From Gnetum montanum (taxonomy: Eukaryota; Streptophyta; Gnetopsida; Gnetales; Gnetaceae): 64,000 nt of DNA. Below, one piece after another: positions 11,561-23,740 of the stretch. The number at the start of each line of letters is the position of its first letter. Positions within the stretch are counted from its first letter, which is position 1. The position numbers and the translations under genes were made by a program. The notes under the pieces were generated by a model. It was not told where the DNA came from, ran no database searches, and saw only the letters and a program-made list of their open reading frames with translations. The stretch lies in contig MNCI01010141.1 in NCBI GenBank assembly GCA_015680685.1, positions 283,286-347,285 of the forward strand. Reading direction: 5' to 3'.

Positions 11561-12107
11561 GTGTTGGGCATTAAGAGACATGAACTAAGGGGGTGTAGGT
11601 GCTTGGATTGCTAGTGGAGCCTCTCCTTAACCTCTTCTTTGGTGGTGCCCTTATTTTTACAACCTTTTTATGGGCTATAGCTACTCAACTCAGTATTTTT
11701 GGTGGAACCCTAGTCATCTATTTGTGGTTTTCTTCATTAAAAATGAGTAAAAGAAGGGTTTGAATTTTTATATTCACATCAAAAAAGGGTTTTAAACAAA
11801 CAATTAGATGTATCCTTTGGAAGATAGATGTCCACTCCATGCCTAAAAACTACAGGTCACATCATTTTTTGAGAGAAGACATCTTTGCTGTGTTGATCTT
11901 TTTTGGTTCCATATCACTTTTGTTCCTTCATTGCAATTTTTCATTACTAGGTTATTTGGAGGTCACATCGCCTCTTCCATCACAAATCCAACATTCTACT
12001 GAAGAAAAATCAAAATTAGAACTTTAAAATTTTTTACTTCTTTTCTTACCTTTAAATTGATTGGATCTTTGTTGATTGAAGATCTTACTCCTTTTTAGAA
12101 TAAGTAT

Positions 12108-12815
12108 TTATAGACTTCTTGAAAGAGCTATTTCTTCCTCATTATCCTCATTTTGATCAGCAAGTTCTTTTTCCCTGGAAGTAGATTTTAGAGCAATGAA
12201 TTTTTCCTTAATATCTCCTTCACTTATGAGGTTCATTTTGTAAGTAATAAGAGAAATTTGAAGCTCTTCGAATTTTAGAACTAAAAAATCTCTAATTTTC
12301 TTTATGGTAGTGACCTTCAGTCTAAATTTTGGTTGGAGCATTCTAATCATTTTTATTATGACATCGCTTTCTGGATGATGCTTACTAGTATCTCTAATAG
12401 CCACAATAAGATCATTCACCCTAGAGAAATAATCTCTTAGCTTCTCTCCTTCTCTCATTTTAAGCTTATCATACTCACTTTGCAAAACTAAAATTTTCGA
12501 TTGCTTAATTATCGATGTTCTCTCATATGTAGCTTCTAATTTTTTCCAAATCTCTTTCATCATTTTACATCCAACTACTCTATAAAACTCAAATTTAATC
12601 AATGCATAATACAAACAATTTTATGCTTTAGAATCAAACATGAACTTATCATTTTCTTCTTTTGTCCATTTGCTTTGGGGCTTGGTGGCCTTTGTTACAC
12701 TATAAATGGGTAGAGTGTACCCTTCAAGGATGGACTTCTATACTTCAAACTCCATAGACTTGAAGAAGCTTTGCATCCTTGCCTTCCAATAGGCAAAGTC
12801 AAATTCATCGAACAT
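12108..12815 (-). pseudogene. C2 gag, Copia type (UBN2 domain)
   Basis: The start ATG is at 12815-12813 with MFDEFDFAYWKARMQSFF, the usual Copia gag opening. There follow KEIWKKLEATYE, then KLKMREGEKLRDYFSRVNDL and KIRDFLVLKFEELQISLITY, which is the UBN2/gag_2 fold that forms the capsid-like shell. A TAG interrupts the N-terminal part, and the stretch from 12614 to 12108 (168 codons) is open. No CCHC knuckle was found after it. It corresponds to the C1 gag at 14176. The PBS is 70 bases upstream. Confidence 0.8.
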
Positions 12816-12885
12816 TTGTGGCTTTGTGTAAGATATTCCCTCCATAGTTCACTCTTTGAATTGATGTCAAATGAAAGAGTACCAA

Positions 12886-12897
12886 GCTCTGATACCA
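12886..12897 (-). other. C2 primer-binding site, initiator tRNA-Met
   Basis: On the minus strand it reads TGGTATCAGAGC, the exact plant initiator tRNA-Met 3'-end complement used by most Copia elements. It directly abuts the 5' LTR, so it fixes the orientation of C2. Confidence 0.9.
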
Positions 12898-12898
12898 C

Positions 12899-13941
12899 TT
12901 TAGGATTAAGAACTTAGAAGGGGGGATGAATAAGTTTTCCAAAACAGAATTAAAAAAACATAAAAACCACACTTAATTTTTATATGGTTTCCCAACTTGG
13001 GTACATTCATGCTAAGAGAGTAGAATCTTTGCACACCTTTAAACTTTATTTCTTAAAAATGTGGTCTGAAGGGCAACACATCCTATACAAGCTCTAAGCT
13101 CCACTCTATAGTGTTTCATCACTGTGAAACCACTCAACCCCACAAGATCTTGACAAGCTCATAATGTGGTTTCAAAGATCCCACAATCTTTACAAAATTG
13201 AGTTCCACTCTAGTGTTTTGATGTTGTACAAACACTCAATCCCATAGGATCTTGACAAGCTCAATGATGATGCCTTCTTGCAAGAAGCACATCAACCTCA
13301 GTAGGGTAATAGGAGAGAAACAAAAACACAAGAAAACAATTTAACTTAAATTACAAGTCCTTGTACTTTGAAGCACAATTCTACAATCCATTAAGCAAAT
13401 TATTTTACAAATGAAGTACACAAGCACAATATACAATGATTTCTTTGATAGTAACAATTCATGCACCACACTTCCAAAATACCCAAGAAATTAAAGTCTT
13501 CTTATAGCCTCAAAATTCTCAAAATTACCTTAGAATTTATGCAATGCTATCTAATGAGTAGTGTAGTCCATTTGAAACTAACTTCAATTCTAGGGAGACA
13601 TCTCCTTGGAAGATGGAATGTCTTCTTTGGAAAGGAGACATCTTCTTTGAATGTAATCCACTTCAATCAAGATGTCTTCTACTTCTTAGAGACATCTTCT
13701 CATCTTTTGAACTTTGATTCTTGATGCTTCCTCTTATTGATTTAGCTTCCTCTTGATCATTGAAGCATCTTCATTGAGCTTGTAGTCTTTGTAATCATCC
13801 ATGCTCCCTGGAGTCCATGTAGTCTCTACATTGATATCTCTTTGTAGATGTCAGTTCTTGAGCTCTCATTCATGCCCTACAAAATCATCACATTCCACAA
13901 CACACTATGTTCTCCATTTTTCTTTAGGTTTTGGCATATCA
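12899..13941 (-). repeat. C2 5' LTR
   Basis: On the minus strand it starts TGATATGCCAAAACC at 13941 and ends ...TTAATCCTAAA next to the PBS. It matches 8463-9578 along its length, including the GGAGACATCT cluster at 13595-13700 and the text acatcaacct/gcaacacatcctata. Confidence 0.75.
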
Positions 13942-14115
13942 AAAGGTCAATAGTGATGTCCTCTAAATGACATTTTAGAAGAAACTAATTCTAGAGGTAT
14001 GCAAGGAGTCTACCCTTCGAATGTAAACTACCTAAGTTGGGGAACCATGTAATACTTATGTTTTATGTAACAGATGTTTCTTACAATTTGGGAAACTTAT
14101 TCATCTTAGTCCTCA
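13942..14115 (+). repeat. C1 5' LTR, right part
   Basis: After C2 the C1 LTR resumes with gtgatgtcctctaaatgac, matching 18290 onwards in the 3' LTR, and ends ...AGTCCTCA at 14115. The first 174 bases complete an LTR of about 1.09 kb. Confidence 0.75.
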
Positions 14116-14117
14116 AG

Positions 14118-14129
14118 TGGTAACATCAA
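14118..14129 (+). other. C1 primer-binding site, decayed
   Basis: TGGTAACATCAA stands where C2 has TGGTATCAGAGC. The first five bases and the CA are kept, and the rest has drifted. The position just after the LTR supports the call. Confidence 0.5.
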
Positions 14130-14175
14130 TGTTCAAGAGTGAATTATAGAATGAACATCATACACAAAGCTACCT

Positions 14176-15351
14176 ATGTTCGATGGGCTTGATTTTTCCT
14201 ATTGGAAGATAAGGATGCAGGGCTTCTTCGAGTTAATGAAGTTTGAGATTTGGGAGTCCATTCTCAAAGGATACACATCACTAGTTGACAATGCAATAAA
14301 GGCCATCAAACCATGAAGTAAGTGGACATTAGAAGAAAGAGATAAGTTTATGTATGAATCTAAAGAAAAAAATTTGTATATTATTCATTAAATAATTTTG
14401 AGTTTAATAGGATAGCTAGTTTTAGAATTACCAAGGAAATTTGGGAAAACCTAGAAGCTACTTATGAAGGCACATCCATAGTCAAATAATCCAAACTTTT
14501 GGTCTTACAAAGTAAGTATGACAAACTCAAAATGAGAGAAGGTAAAAAGGTAAAAGACTATTTTTCTAGGACTAATGATCTAGTTGTAGCAATTAGGGGT
14601 ATAGGCAAGGACTTTCCTGAAAGTGATGTGATAATAAAAATGATTCAAACACTCCAATCAGAATTTAGACCTAACCTTACAGCCATGGAGGAGATTAGAG
14701 ATTTTTCAGTTCTAAAATTTGAAGAGCTTCAAAGTGCTCTTATTACTTATGAAATGAACCTCATAAGGGGCAATAAAAGAAAAGCCCATTACCCTAAAAT
14801 CAACCTCCAAGAGAAAAGAACCTGCTAAGAAATATATGAGTAATGAAGAGGAGATAGCTCTTCCTTTAAGAAGAGTCCAAGAGATACTTACAAGAAAAGG
14901 AAAGAGCTTTAATCAACAAGGATATAATTAATCTAACTCTAAAGGTAAGGACAAAGGTAAGAATTTTTCAAATTCTAATTTTGATGCATTTTCATTAGAA
15001 TGTTGGGTTTTTGGAATAAGAGGCCATGTGGCCTTTGAATGTTCTAGCAATGGCAGGTTGCAATGAAGAGAGAGGACTGCTATGGAAATAAAAAAGGCGA
15101 ACTTCTACACTAGTTGGGATGATGGTGAGAAAAGTGAAGAAGAAGTAGATGAAACCACAAAAGATTCTCAACTCATATGCATGGCACTCATAAATGAAAA
15201 TTCACTACAAGTTACTAATAAACCAAGAGGTAAGTATGATGAAAGGCATAGTGAATTACAAGAAGAAGTTCTCATTCTACATTATCTACTTAAGAAGGTA
15301 AAGAAATACATGAATAGAAAATTTTATGTAATTTACATCAAATTAAAATAA
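14176..15351 (+). pseudogene. C1 gag, Copia type
   Basis: ATG at 14176 gives MFDGLDFSYWKIRMQGFF, parallel to C2. The UBN2-type core is best kept at 14499-14828 (KLKMREGKKVKDYFSRTNDL, KFEELQSALITYEMNL). A knuckle follows at about 15000-15044, ECWVFGIRGHVAFEC, where the second Cys of CX2CX4HX4C is Phe. Next comes an acidic tail (15082-15351) with SWDDGEKSEEEVDETT and ICMALI, typical of plant Copia gag C-termini. Stops and shifts split it into pieces. It is the only recognisable protein region in C1. Confidence 0.75.
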
Positions 15352-17398
15352 GAAATATTAGACATAAAGGTTGAGATTCAACAACTAATCCCTTTAGATG
15401 AAAAATGTAGAGGTTTTCAAGAAGGAGAGGTTCGTGAAAACTAGCCTAGAAATGAAGATTTTGAAAAAGTCTCACAGGAGGATATGATCTCTAGCTCAAT
15501 CATAATTAGGTTTAATATCCCCATTCATGAGGAGAATGCTTTATTCATCTGTGAAAATTATGGAAGTAAACAAAACTTTGATTATCCTCAAGCTAATCAA
15601 AATAGCATTGATGCTTGGTCTTGCCAACAAGTTCCTAGTAAGAATATTTTGTAGGAAGCAGCAACTGGAAATGAAGATGAGTGGGAAATTGAAAAATTCC
15701 TTTAAAATATGGATGATACAAAAGTTGATCAAAAATTCTTTCATTAAAGAGAACACAAAGAAGCTTGGCCACCATGCAAAAGAACTAATGAAAGAAACTT
15801 AAAAGGTAAGGAAGTAGTCCATGATAGAGGACCTCATCTCAAACTTCATTAGTCTTTTGCATCTCAATTGTAAGTAAGGTAAGTTATGGTAAGTTTCTAT
15901 TTTTTTCTTACTAGAAATTATATCATTTTTTAAATGCTTTATTTTTTATAAGGGCATATATCTTTATCTATAGGAAACAAAATTGTATGGATATCTTTTG
16001 TGTTGTCTCTTGAACCATGAAATTGCTCACATATTTTTTTAAAAAAAAAAAAGACTTATCCTTAAAAGAGAAATCTATGTCTGATGATCTAGAATGGATG
16101 TTTATCATAATATGCCACTAATTTGGACCATTCTTTGTAGAAAGATTATAAGGAAAAAGACATTTGAATGATCAAGAAAGGCTAATTTGTTTTGATATGT
16201 GCTAACATTTTTTTATTATGACTATGTAAAATTAGCTCTAGGTTTTACAAATGTTAAGATAAGCACATATGTAGGATGAGCATGAAATCCATTTGTGAAA
16301 GTATATGAACATTTTTTTTCCAAGACATAAATCTTAGGAAGGTAAATAAAAGGTGTTTTCATCTTATACTAATTTCTTCTACCCAAGAATGATCATCTTA
16401 GGATATGTCTAGTAGTTAAAATAATTAGTATGATATGTATTGCTTTGATGCCTCTTTTGAGCAATTGATTACTTTTTGAAAGCTAAATATGTATGTATTT
16501 ACTCTCTTAGCATTAAATTACTAAGTATTAGTTGTTGCCTCAAAAGAAGTAGAATATTGGGTAATTTTAGAATCATTTGCTATTGGTTTATTTTGGCTTC
16601 TGATTTTACATAGTCAAACCTTAGACATCAGCCTTTGGTCTTAATTTCTATTATAGATAAATTGGAGGGCTTAGCTTAGTTATATTTGAATTGATTATGG
16701 GTCAGTAACCTAAGGGTAGCTCCTAAATGGAATTTGACATGACAATCCTCTAAAACAATGTTACAAAATGCACTTGAAAATGTTTATATCTCTATGATAG
16801 CATCATGAATATATCTTCTTAAAAGTTCTCATGTTTTCATTTTGAAAGTTTGAAAATGAATGGATATTATATAGTAAATTATTTTTCACAATGTGGAGAA
16901 CCTAGAACTTGCATATATCTTGATTTGATTTGATCTAAATATCTCTTATGTGTTAGATATCTCTAAACTTCCATGATACTTATTATGTATTCATGAAAAA
17001 TGTGCATTCTCTTGGTCTATTTGGTTGCTCTGCTCCACTCCTTTTTGATGATGTCCAATAAGGGAAAGATATTTAATCTTAGTGAGACATTATTGGAATA
17101 TTTGATTATTAGATAATATGCTATCATCTATGAATATATGATTATGCTATCATTTGTAAATATATGAGCATGATGTGATGTAAAATAACTTGAATGATTA
17201 TGAATTAGTACACTTTGAAATTTGATGGCTATATTCATATGAATAATTGTGATTCAGTCTACTTTGGAATCTGACGGGTACATTTAAACTAATGACATGA
17301 GTGATATTGAAAATATATGACTTAATGATTTCTAAGAGACTATTAACCCATTTTCTTCAGTTTTGGACATCATCGAAAAGGGGAAGATTTTGGCCTTT
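15352..17398 (+). other. C1 interior after gag, no enzyme domains
   Basis: Two kilobases contain no protease, integrase or RT text on either strand. An open stretch at 15527-15802 is Lys/Ile-rich and not recognisable. Near the end, text of the form gatgatgtccaataaggg (17046) and ggacatcatcgaaaagggg (17365) repeats the motif that borders the 3' LTR in Copia elements, so the polypurine region may be partly duplicated. Confidence 0.5.
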
Positions 17399-18468
17399 TG
17401 GTATGTCAAAACCTTAAGGAAAATGGAGAATAAAGGTTTTTTGTTGTGGATGTTGTATTTATAGAACAAGAACAAGAACTTCACATCAAGGATAAGGACT
17501 TCATAAGAAAAATGAGAGCATGACTATCAAAGTAAAAGACTTCATAGGAAAAATGGGAGTATGGATAAGTACAAAGGCTATAAGCTAAATGAAGGTGCTC
17601 TAGGGATTAGAAAAAAGTCTTAATAACTAGAGCTCAAAAGTTGAAAAGATGTCTCCAAGAAATAGAAGGCATCTTAGCCAAAAAGAATTCAATCATAGAA
17701 AGATGTCTCTAAAAATAGGAGACATATTCTTAGAGATGTTTCATTCATGAAGGAGATGTCTTCCCAGAACTAAGGCTAAATTTAGAGAGATGTTCTAATC
17801 TCGAAGAAGACTAGCTATTGAATAGCCATTACATGAATTCTAATGTATTTTTGGAAACTTCAATGCTATAAGAAGACTTCAAATTCTTGAGTATTATGGA
17901 AGCATTATTAACATCAAATCTATCATTGTCTATCTTATGTTGTTGTACTTGTGTACTTGAATTATCACATTATTTGTTAGATCTATTGTGGAACTATGCT
18001 TCATTGAACAAGGAATTTGTAAATTAAGTTATACTCTTCTTGTAGTTCTTTTTCTTTTCTTACTTCCCTAAGGAGTCAATGTGCTTCTTGTGAGAAGGCA
18101 TACTTTTAGACCTTGTTGGGATCTTGTAGGATTGATTTTTTTTGTTACATCAAAACACTTTGGAGCAGAGCTTTATTTTGTATAGGTTTTGGCATCCTTT
18201 AAATCACTCTTAAGCTTTTTGGGACCTTTCATGTTTAAGAGTTGTTGCAGTGAAAAACTCTCCTTAGTAAAGCTCAAACTTTGTAAAGGTTGTGATGTCC
18301 TCTAAACCACATTTTGAAAGAAACAAAGTCCAAAGGTGTGTAAGGAATCTATCCTTCGAGTGTGGACTATCCAAGTTGGGGAACCATTAATTCTTATGTT
18401 TTGTGTAATAGGTGTTTCTTGCATTTTGGGGAACTTATACATCCCCCCTTCTAAGTTTTCAATCCTCA
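17399..18468 (+). repeat. C1 3' LTR, uninterrupted
   Basis: It starts TGGTATGTCAAAACC at 17399 and ends TTTTCAATCCTCA at 18468. It aligns with 7545-8462 plus 13942-14115 and serves as the empty-site reference for the C2 insertion. The GGAGACATCT/AGATGTCTCC cluster recurs at 17645-17800. Confidence 0.8.
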
Positions 18469-19551
18469 CATGAATCCTTTTTTATTATAAACAATTGCTC
18501 ATCAGGAAATTTATCATTAAATGCACCATTTATCCTATTTTCTTCAAATGTATCTAATCTAGAAAGGTTATCATTTACTACATTATCTCTGTATTTGTTA
18601 TCTAAAGTCACTAAGTTAAATTCTTGGAGTAGCAAACACCATCTCATAATCATAACATTCTCTATTTTTTATTAGCTATGAACTTAATGGATGAGTGTTC
18701 TATATAAACTTTGGTTTTGTATCCAATTAGATAATGACTAAATTTATCTCAGGTGTAGACTATTGTAAATAATTCCTTTTCGGTAGTCATATAATTAATT
18801 TGAGTTTGAACTAAACTTTTAGAGATATATTAAATTATCCTAGGTTTGTTCTCAATGTATTATTCAAGTAGTACATGTACAAAAATGTCATTAGTATCAT
18901 ACATTAAATAAAAATGGAAATCTCAATTAGGAGAATTTAAAGAAGTGCAAATGCTACCTTAGTCTTAAACTCTTGAAAGACTTCCTAGCATTCATCGGTA
19001 CATACAAAAGGAAATTCCTTCTCTAATAATTTATATAAAGGCTTGGCTATTTTTGAGAAGTCCTTAAGAACCTTTAGTAATACCTAGAATGTCCTAAAAG
19101 AGACCTTAAGGTTTTTAGATTAGTAGATGATGGCAATGTTATTCTTACTTTTACCTTTCCCTTATCCATTTCAATTCCCCCTTTTGAGATTACATGGCCT
19201 AGTACGATATCACTAGTGACCATCAAATGTCTCTTTTCCTAACTTAGCTTCAAATCCTTTTAAATGCATTTATTTAATAAATATTTTAGCCTATCTAATA
19301 TTTTTTGAAAACTCTATTCATATAAGGAGAATTCATCCAGAAATACTTCAAAAAATTCCTCCAACATACTAGAGAATATAGAAATCATGGTTAATTGAAA
19401 GGTGGTGGATGCATTCCAAAGTCTAAAAGGCATATGGCGATAGGCAAAGGTACCATAAAAGTAAGTAAAAGTTGTCTTTTGCTAGTCTTTAGGGGCTATG
19501 GCTACTTGATTATATCCACTAAATCCATCTAGAAAATAATAATATTCATGA
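18469..19551 (-). pseudogene. G1 reverse transcriptase C-half and RNase H
   Basis: Read leftward from 19551 the order is RT palm text (YYYFLDGFSGYNQVAIAPKD, then FAYRHMPFRLWNASTTFQ), the catalytic box FLDEFS where the family has FxDDFS, and then the RNase H region ending NLVTLDNKYRDNVVNDNLSRL and FPDEQLF near 18480. The second catalytic Asp of the RT box is Glu, and the RT has internal stops. The end at 18469 joins the integrase linker at 7544 across C1. The RT N-terminal half lies at 25781 onwards, across E3. The last five bases, CATGA (19547-19551), are one copy of the E3 target duplication. Confidence 0.85.
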
Positions 19552-20703
19552 TGAAACACCATCAAATTTGCATGTTGTAACCTTTGCAACCCATCCCCAT
19601 GAAATCCAAGGCAAAACTTCATTGTAAATGTGAGGACTGTAACCCATGAGATGCAATCTCACATACTTTACACTTTTGGGACTGAAAAATACCTCATAAG
19701 TGGTCAAAGCCTCATCCCCTAAGTGAAAAAAGTCATGTAATGCCTATATTTGGGCTTAGGGGATGGTCAAAATGCCTTTTGGAATGCCAAAAATGGTATT
19801 TTGATGAGTTTTATGGGGTGGGGGGTGTGTACACTTTTCTATGCTAACAAACCCTTGCAAGGGGGTAAGCTAGCTAGGAGACATCAAAGCCAATGTGGAG
19901 AAGTGCATGGGGGATGGATCTCACCTATCCCCAACATGGAGAGGGTAACTTAGCATAGAGGGGCTTGACCTTCTTCCCAAGTGTTGATCTCTCATCCCCC
20001 TCAATGTTAACACCTCCTTCCTAGCGTAGAAGCAACATGGCCAAGATTTTGACATCAATTCCAACATGGAAGATTTGCTCCCAGTGTGGAAGCCATCCCT
20101 CCAATATTGAAGCCATCCCCCTAGCATGAAAGATATACCCTCAGTGTGGAGGGGTCGACTAGCATGGATGCATGAGGATGGATCTCACCTACCCCACCTA
20201 AAACTTAACCAAAATTTCCAGCCAATTTGCAGCAAAAATTAATGCCAAAACCTTATATAAACTAACCCCAAACACCATTTTCATATTCCACTTTTTTTCC
20301 ACCCCCTTTGCACTCATACACTTTGGCAATTTTGCAAGAATTTGTGCATTTAAGAGCTTTGAACACACACAAAGCCTCTTGAATCCCTAGTATGGAATCC
20401 CATTTTGGGTAATTGTTACATCCCATAGCAATTGTTATCCCCCATAGTAATTTTTATCCCCCATAGCAATTGTTATCCCCTATAGTAATTGTTATACACC
20501 CCACCCACCACCCCTGCAAACCGCCCCCCCCCTGCAAACCGCCCCTCCCCCCCTCTCTTTGTAACACCCCTCTTGCAAATTTGGTGTAAGGAGTAGCAAA
20601 GGTTCGAAAGCATTGGAAGTTGTGGAGCATCCAGATCGTGGAGTAATGGATTTCAAGCCCCCATTGCTGTGAACTCCCCTACCCCTAGGCACATTTTTAT
20701 ACA
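19552..20703 (+). repeat. E3 5' LTR
   Basis: It begins TGAAACACCATCAAATTTGC and ends CATTTTTATACA. It aligns over its whole length with 24673-25775. It holds a short GT-rich patch near 19815, C-rich runs near 20510-20560 and a 19-base tandem repeat. Confidence 0.85.
20411..20505 (+). repeat. 19-base tandem repeat in the E3 LTR
   Basis: About five units resemble CCCCATAGCAATTGTTAT. The 3' LTR has a more diverged version at about 25545-25640. CAATTG lies at the centre of several units. Confidence 0.7.
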
Positions 20704-21139
20704 CAATCTCTAAACTCTCTTTATTTTTGGTAAAATAAATTTTACAGTTTTAGTTTGTGTATAAATTAGATTTGTTATTTATTTTTAATACATTTACATT
20801 TTCAAATCTACAATCGTGTTTGCATTTTTTATTACTTTGTTTGCCCTCCTCTAAGTCCCTGGGTGATCTGCTAGATTGTCTAGGGTACCCTGAATCCCAT
20901 TTTTTTTAGTGATCTTGGGGATTTAGAGTTAAAGCTATTGCACTAGGATTTTCAATTTTTAGTGACCGAATTTTTTAGTCACTATAGTTTTATGGCATTA
21001 AAAGGAGGGCCTCCACCCATGTTCCTTGCCTAAATTAATTTGCCATTTTTCTACATTTTTTTCTATCACCAAGCCCCTAGTGTGGGTGTTTGGGACTTGA
21101 GAAAATTCACAATAGTTGTTGGAAATTTTCTAAAAATAG

Positions 21140-21650
21140 TGTGGGTGTTATAAAATCCTTACTCCACGTTGGTTGCATGCTGACCAGCATGGAACTAGTG
21201 AGGATGCCATAAAATCCTGGCTCCATGATGGTTCTACACTGATGAGTGTGGAACCAACAAGGATGCTACAAACCCTCATTCCCCATTGGTTCCATGTGTC
21301 AGTGTGAAATTAGCAAGGATGCCACAAAATCCTTAGTCCACGTTGGTTGCATGCTGACCAACATGCAACTAGGGAGGATGCTACAAACCCTCATCATCCA
21401 TGCCAAATCCACATTGGTCAATGTGGAATTCAGCATTGATGTGACAAATCCAGCACTGGGTTCCATGCTAACTACTGTGAAACCAGGAAGGATACCATAA
21501 AATCCTCACTCCACATTGGTACCACACTGACCAACATGCTACCAATGAAGATGCCACAAACCCTCACCATCCACGCCAAACCCTCGCCATGCCAAATCCA
21601 CACTGGTTAGTGTGGAACCAACATGGATGCTACAAATCCAGCACTGAGTC
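21140..21650. repeat. Degenerate tandem repeats, about 65-75 bases, in the E3 interior
   Basis: At least six units carry variants of AGGATGCTACAAA(T)CC followed by CCACATTGGTT and CTGACCAACATG. Copies alternate between 'ataaaatcct' and 'acaaaccctc' endings, which suggests a two-unit higher-order period. Each unit contains a short inverted pair (CCACATTGG/CCAATGTGG), as at 21409-21430. Confidence 0.65.
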
Positions 21651-22489
21651 TCTTGTCGCATCCCTTGCCATGTTCCAATCCTTTGCCACTACCATACGTT
21701 GCACGCCATTGTTGCAGCCACCATGGCCATGGTACTAAAACACTGGCATGGTGAGAATCCCATACTCTACCTTGCTGTCCACATCATGGCTATCTGCCAT
21801 CTGTCACTAACCATGTAGCATGTGTAGGACTGCATAGATCCAAACCAAGCACCATCCTTTGTGCTACTACTTCAAGGTTGATAATTGTAGCCACAGAAAT
21901 CCCATATTGTTTACCTTTACCTAGGTCACTAGGCACACTGTTGTGCTTGCACTTGATGCCTTGCCATAGTCTTGGCACAATCCTAAGCCACTATAGAAAT
22001 CCTACCACCACACATGCCTATCTGCACATCCTTCTACCACTCCTACCTGTCACGATCGATCACAATTGCTGACACGCTTGCCATCAGCAGTGAACTAGTG
22101 GCAGGCTACATCAACGAGACCACATCTACTCTCCATGCTCTGCCTTCTCGTAGCTAGCACTATCCCTGCACTGATCCCTCCTCTAGGGCTTGTGTAGCCC
22201 ATGGCAAGGCAGATGCAACCTATAAAAATTTTATGTTTTTATCTTTTATTTTTTTAATTTTTAACACATTTTCAATATTCCATAAGATCCCTTGTTATAG
22301 TAATTGAAATAATAATAATAACATATATATGTATGTAAACCTTGTTAAACATTTATTTAATACTATTTGCATATGGTGTCAGCTAATTCCATTTTTCTTT
22401 ATTTAATTTTTATCCCATCATTACAATACTTTTACTTAGTCTTATCTTATTTTATTAAGTTTTACGAGCTAAATTAGACCCTACTATGA

Positions 22490-23740
22490 TCCACCAAGGC
22501 CTAAAATTGGCACCATGGCCAACCATAACCTTAAATTGGCAAAATATAACCTTATTTAACTACATTCTTCCATCATTTGGCATCATTTGGACCTTGATTT
22601 ACTTAATTTGACATCATTTGCCATCATTTGACATCAATAAGGCCTTATATAACCTTGTCTAACACCATTTTATGTGGTTTTGATCATCATTTGGCCTTCA
22701 TGTGATCCCATTATGCATCATTTGACCTTTGTTTCATCCTACTTACCTCAACTTATTTCTTATAATCTTTATTGACCACATTTAATCTTGGTTTAGCCTT
22801 TTATTGGTGTTAGGTGATGGAGTTTGACCATCATTTAACACCATGTCACCATGACCTACCAAGGCCTCAAACTGGCAACATGGCTTGCCAAGGCCTTAAA
22901 TTGGAAAAAGAGTAATCATGTTTGACCTTGCATGACTTTGTATTTCTTTATAGGCTTTGTTGACATTACTTGGATATCCTTTGTTGCAACATTTTGTCTC
23001 ATTTATGCATTATCACCATAGTATTTTGCATCACTGGTAGCATTAGTTTACTACTTTTATTAGTTTTTATCATTTTGTTACATAGGTGTCACTTGATGTG
23101 CTTATGTTATCATGCAAGGATGAGCTAGGAGAATGGGAAGCAAACTTGATTAGCATTAAGGCCTAAATAAACCCCTCTCATGATGTTGACCAAGTTGACC
23201 TTATTTATCTAAACATTAAGCCTTGAAACCATTGCACTATACAGTTGTAATACCTTGATGTAATCCAATGACCATTAACCATGAAGCTAGAAACATCATA
23301 GAGGATCCCTTAGTTGAAATTTCCATCAAAGACCACAATGGTGGGGAGAAAACACATGAAACCAAGATCCTCACAAGGACTCAAGCCTAATCATGACTAC
23401 ATCAAACCTTTGTTATGCAACATTAAAGCCATCATATAGGCCTGATTATATCTAACACTTACATGTTTTCTTGTAGTGTTGTTTATCATTATTGACAAGT
23501 TGCAACAAATGACTGATGTTGAAAAATTTGATGATCTACAACTAGTGAGCTTGTATAACATCTTTTGCATGAAAAAAAGCATTAACACAGCCTACTGAGG
23601 CCTTAAACTAGTAGGAAATCCTGTCGAGGCCTTAAATCAGCACCATGGTCTTCTAAGACCTTAAATTGGCACCATGGCCTGCTAGAGCCTTAGATCGGTA
23701 CCATGGCCCACCACAACATTAAACTAGCAACATTGGTGAC
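22490..23740. repeat. Scattered 34-38 base repeats in the E3 interior
   Basis: Units read like GGCCTTAAATTGGCACCATG followed by GCCTGCTA. There are clusters at 22495-22545, 22855-22910 and 23600-23735, with four near-adjacent units in the last. CATCATTTGAC-type repeats fill 22565-22735. Confidence 0.6.

Larger units (their letters stand above)
8463..13941 (-). mobile_element. C2: Copia-like LTR element, non-autonomous, inserted in the C1 5' LTR
   Basis: This is a 5.5 kb element on the minus strand with LTRs at 12899-13941 (5') and 8463-9578 (3'). Next to the 5' LTR is a perfect initiator-Met primer site, and next to the 3' LTR is a purine tract (AAAAAGAGGGAGATTG on the minus strand). It carries gag and an unrelated reading frame (10740-11560), but no RT or integrase. 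The C1 3' LTR shows the uninterrupted target near 18280-18300. Both flanks keep AAGGT (8452-8456 and 13943-13947), although the exact edge is uncertain by about 10 bases. Confidence 0.8.
7545..18468 (+). mobile_element. C1: Copia-like LTR element, non-autonomous, interrupted by C2
   Basis: The 5' LTR lies at 7545-8462 plus 13942-14115, the 3' LTR at 17399-18468, and a 3.3 kb interior between them. Without C2 it is about 5.4 kb. The interior has a Copia-type gag only; no integrase or RT was found. It sits inside G1: the minus-strand G1 reading ends at 18469 and resumes at 7544. Flanks are ...ACCAT on the left and CATGA on the right, a shared CAT that may be a decayed 5-bp target duplication. 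The polypurine region before the 3' LTR contains AAAAGGGGAAG, as expected for a Copia element. Confidence 0.8.

Noticed and set aside
8452-13947. Exact 5-bp target duplication AAGGT for C2
   Set aside because: AAGGT is on both sides, but placing it there leaves a few bases outside the TG...CA ends; kept only as approximate support.
15527-15802. Gene in the C1 interior
   Set aside because: Lys/Ile-rich text without domain, with an equally long frame on the opposite strand.
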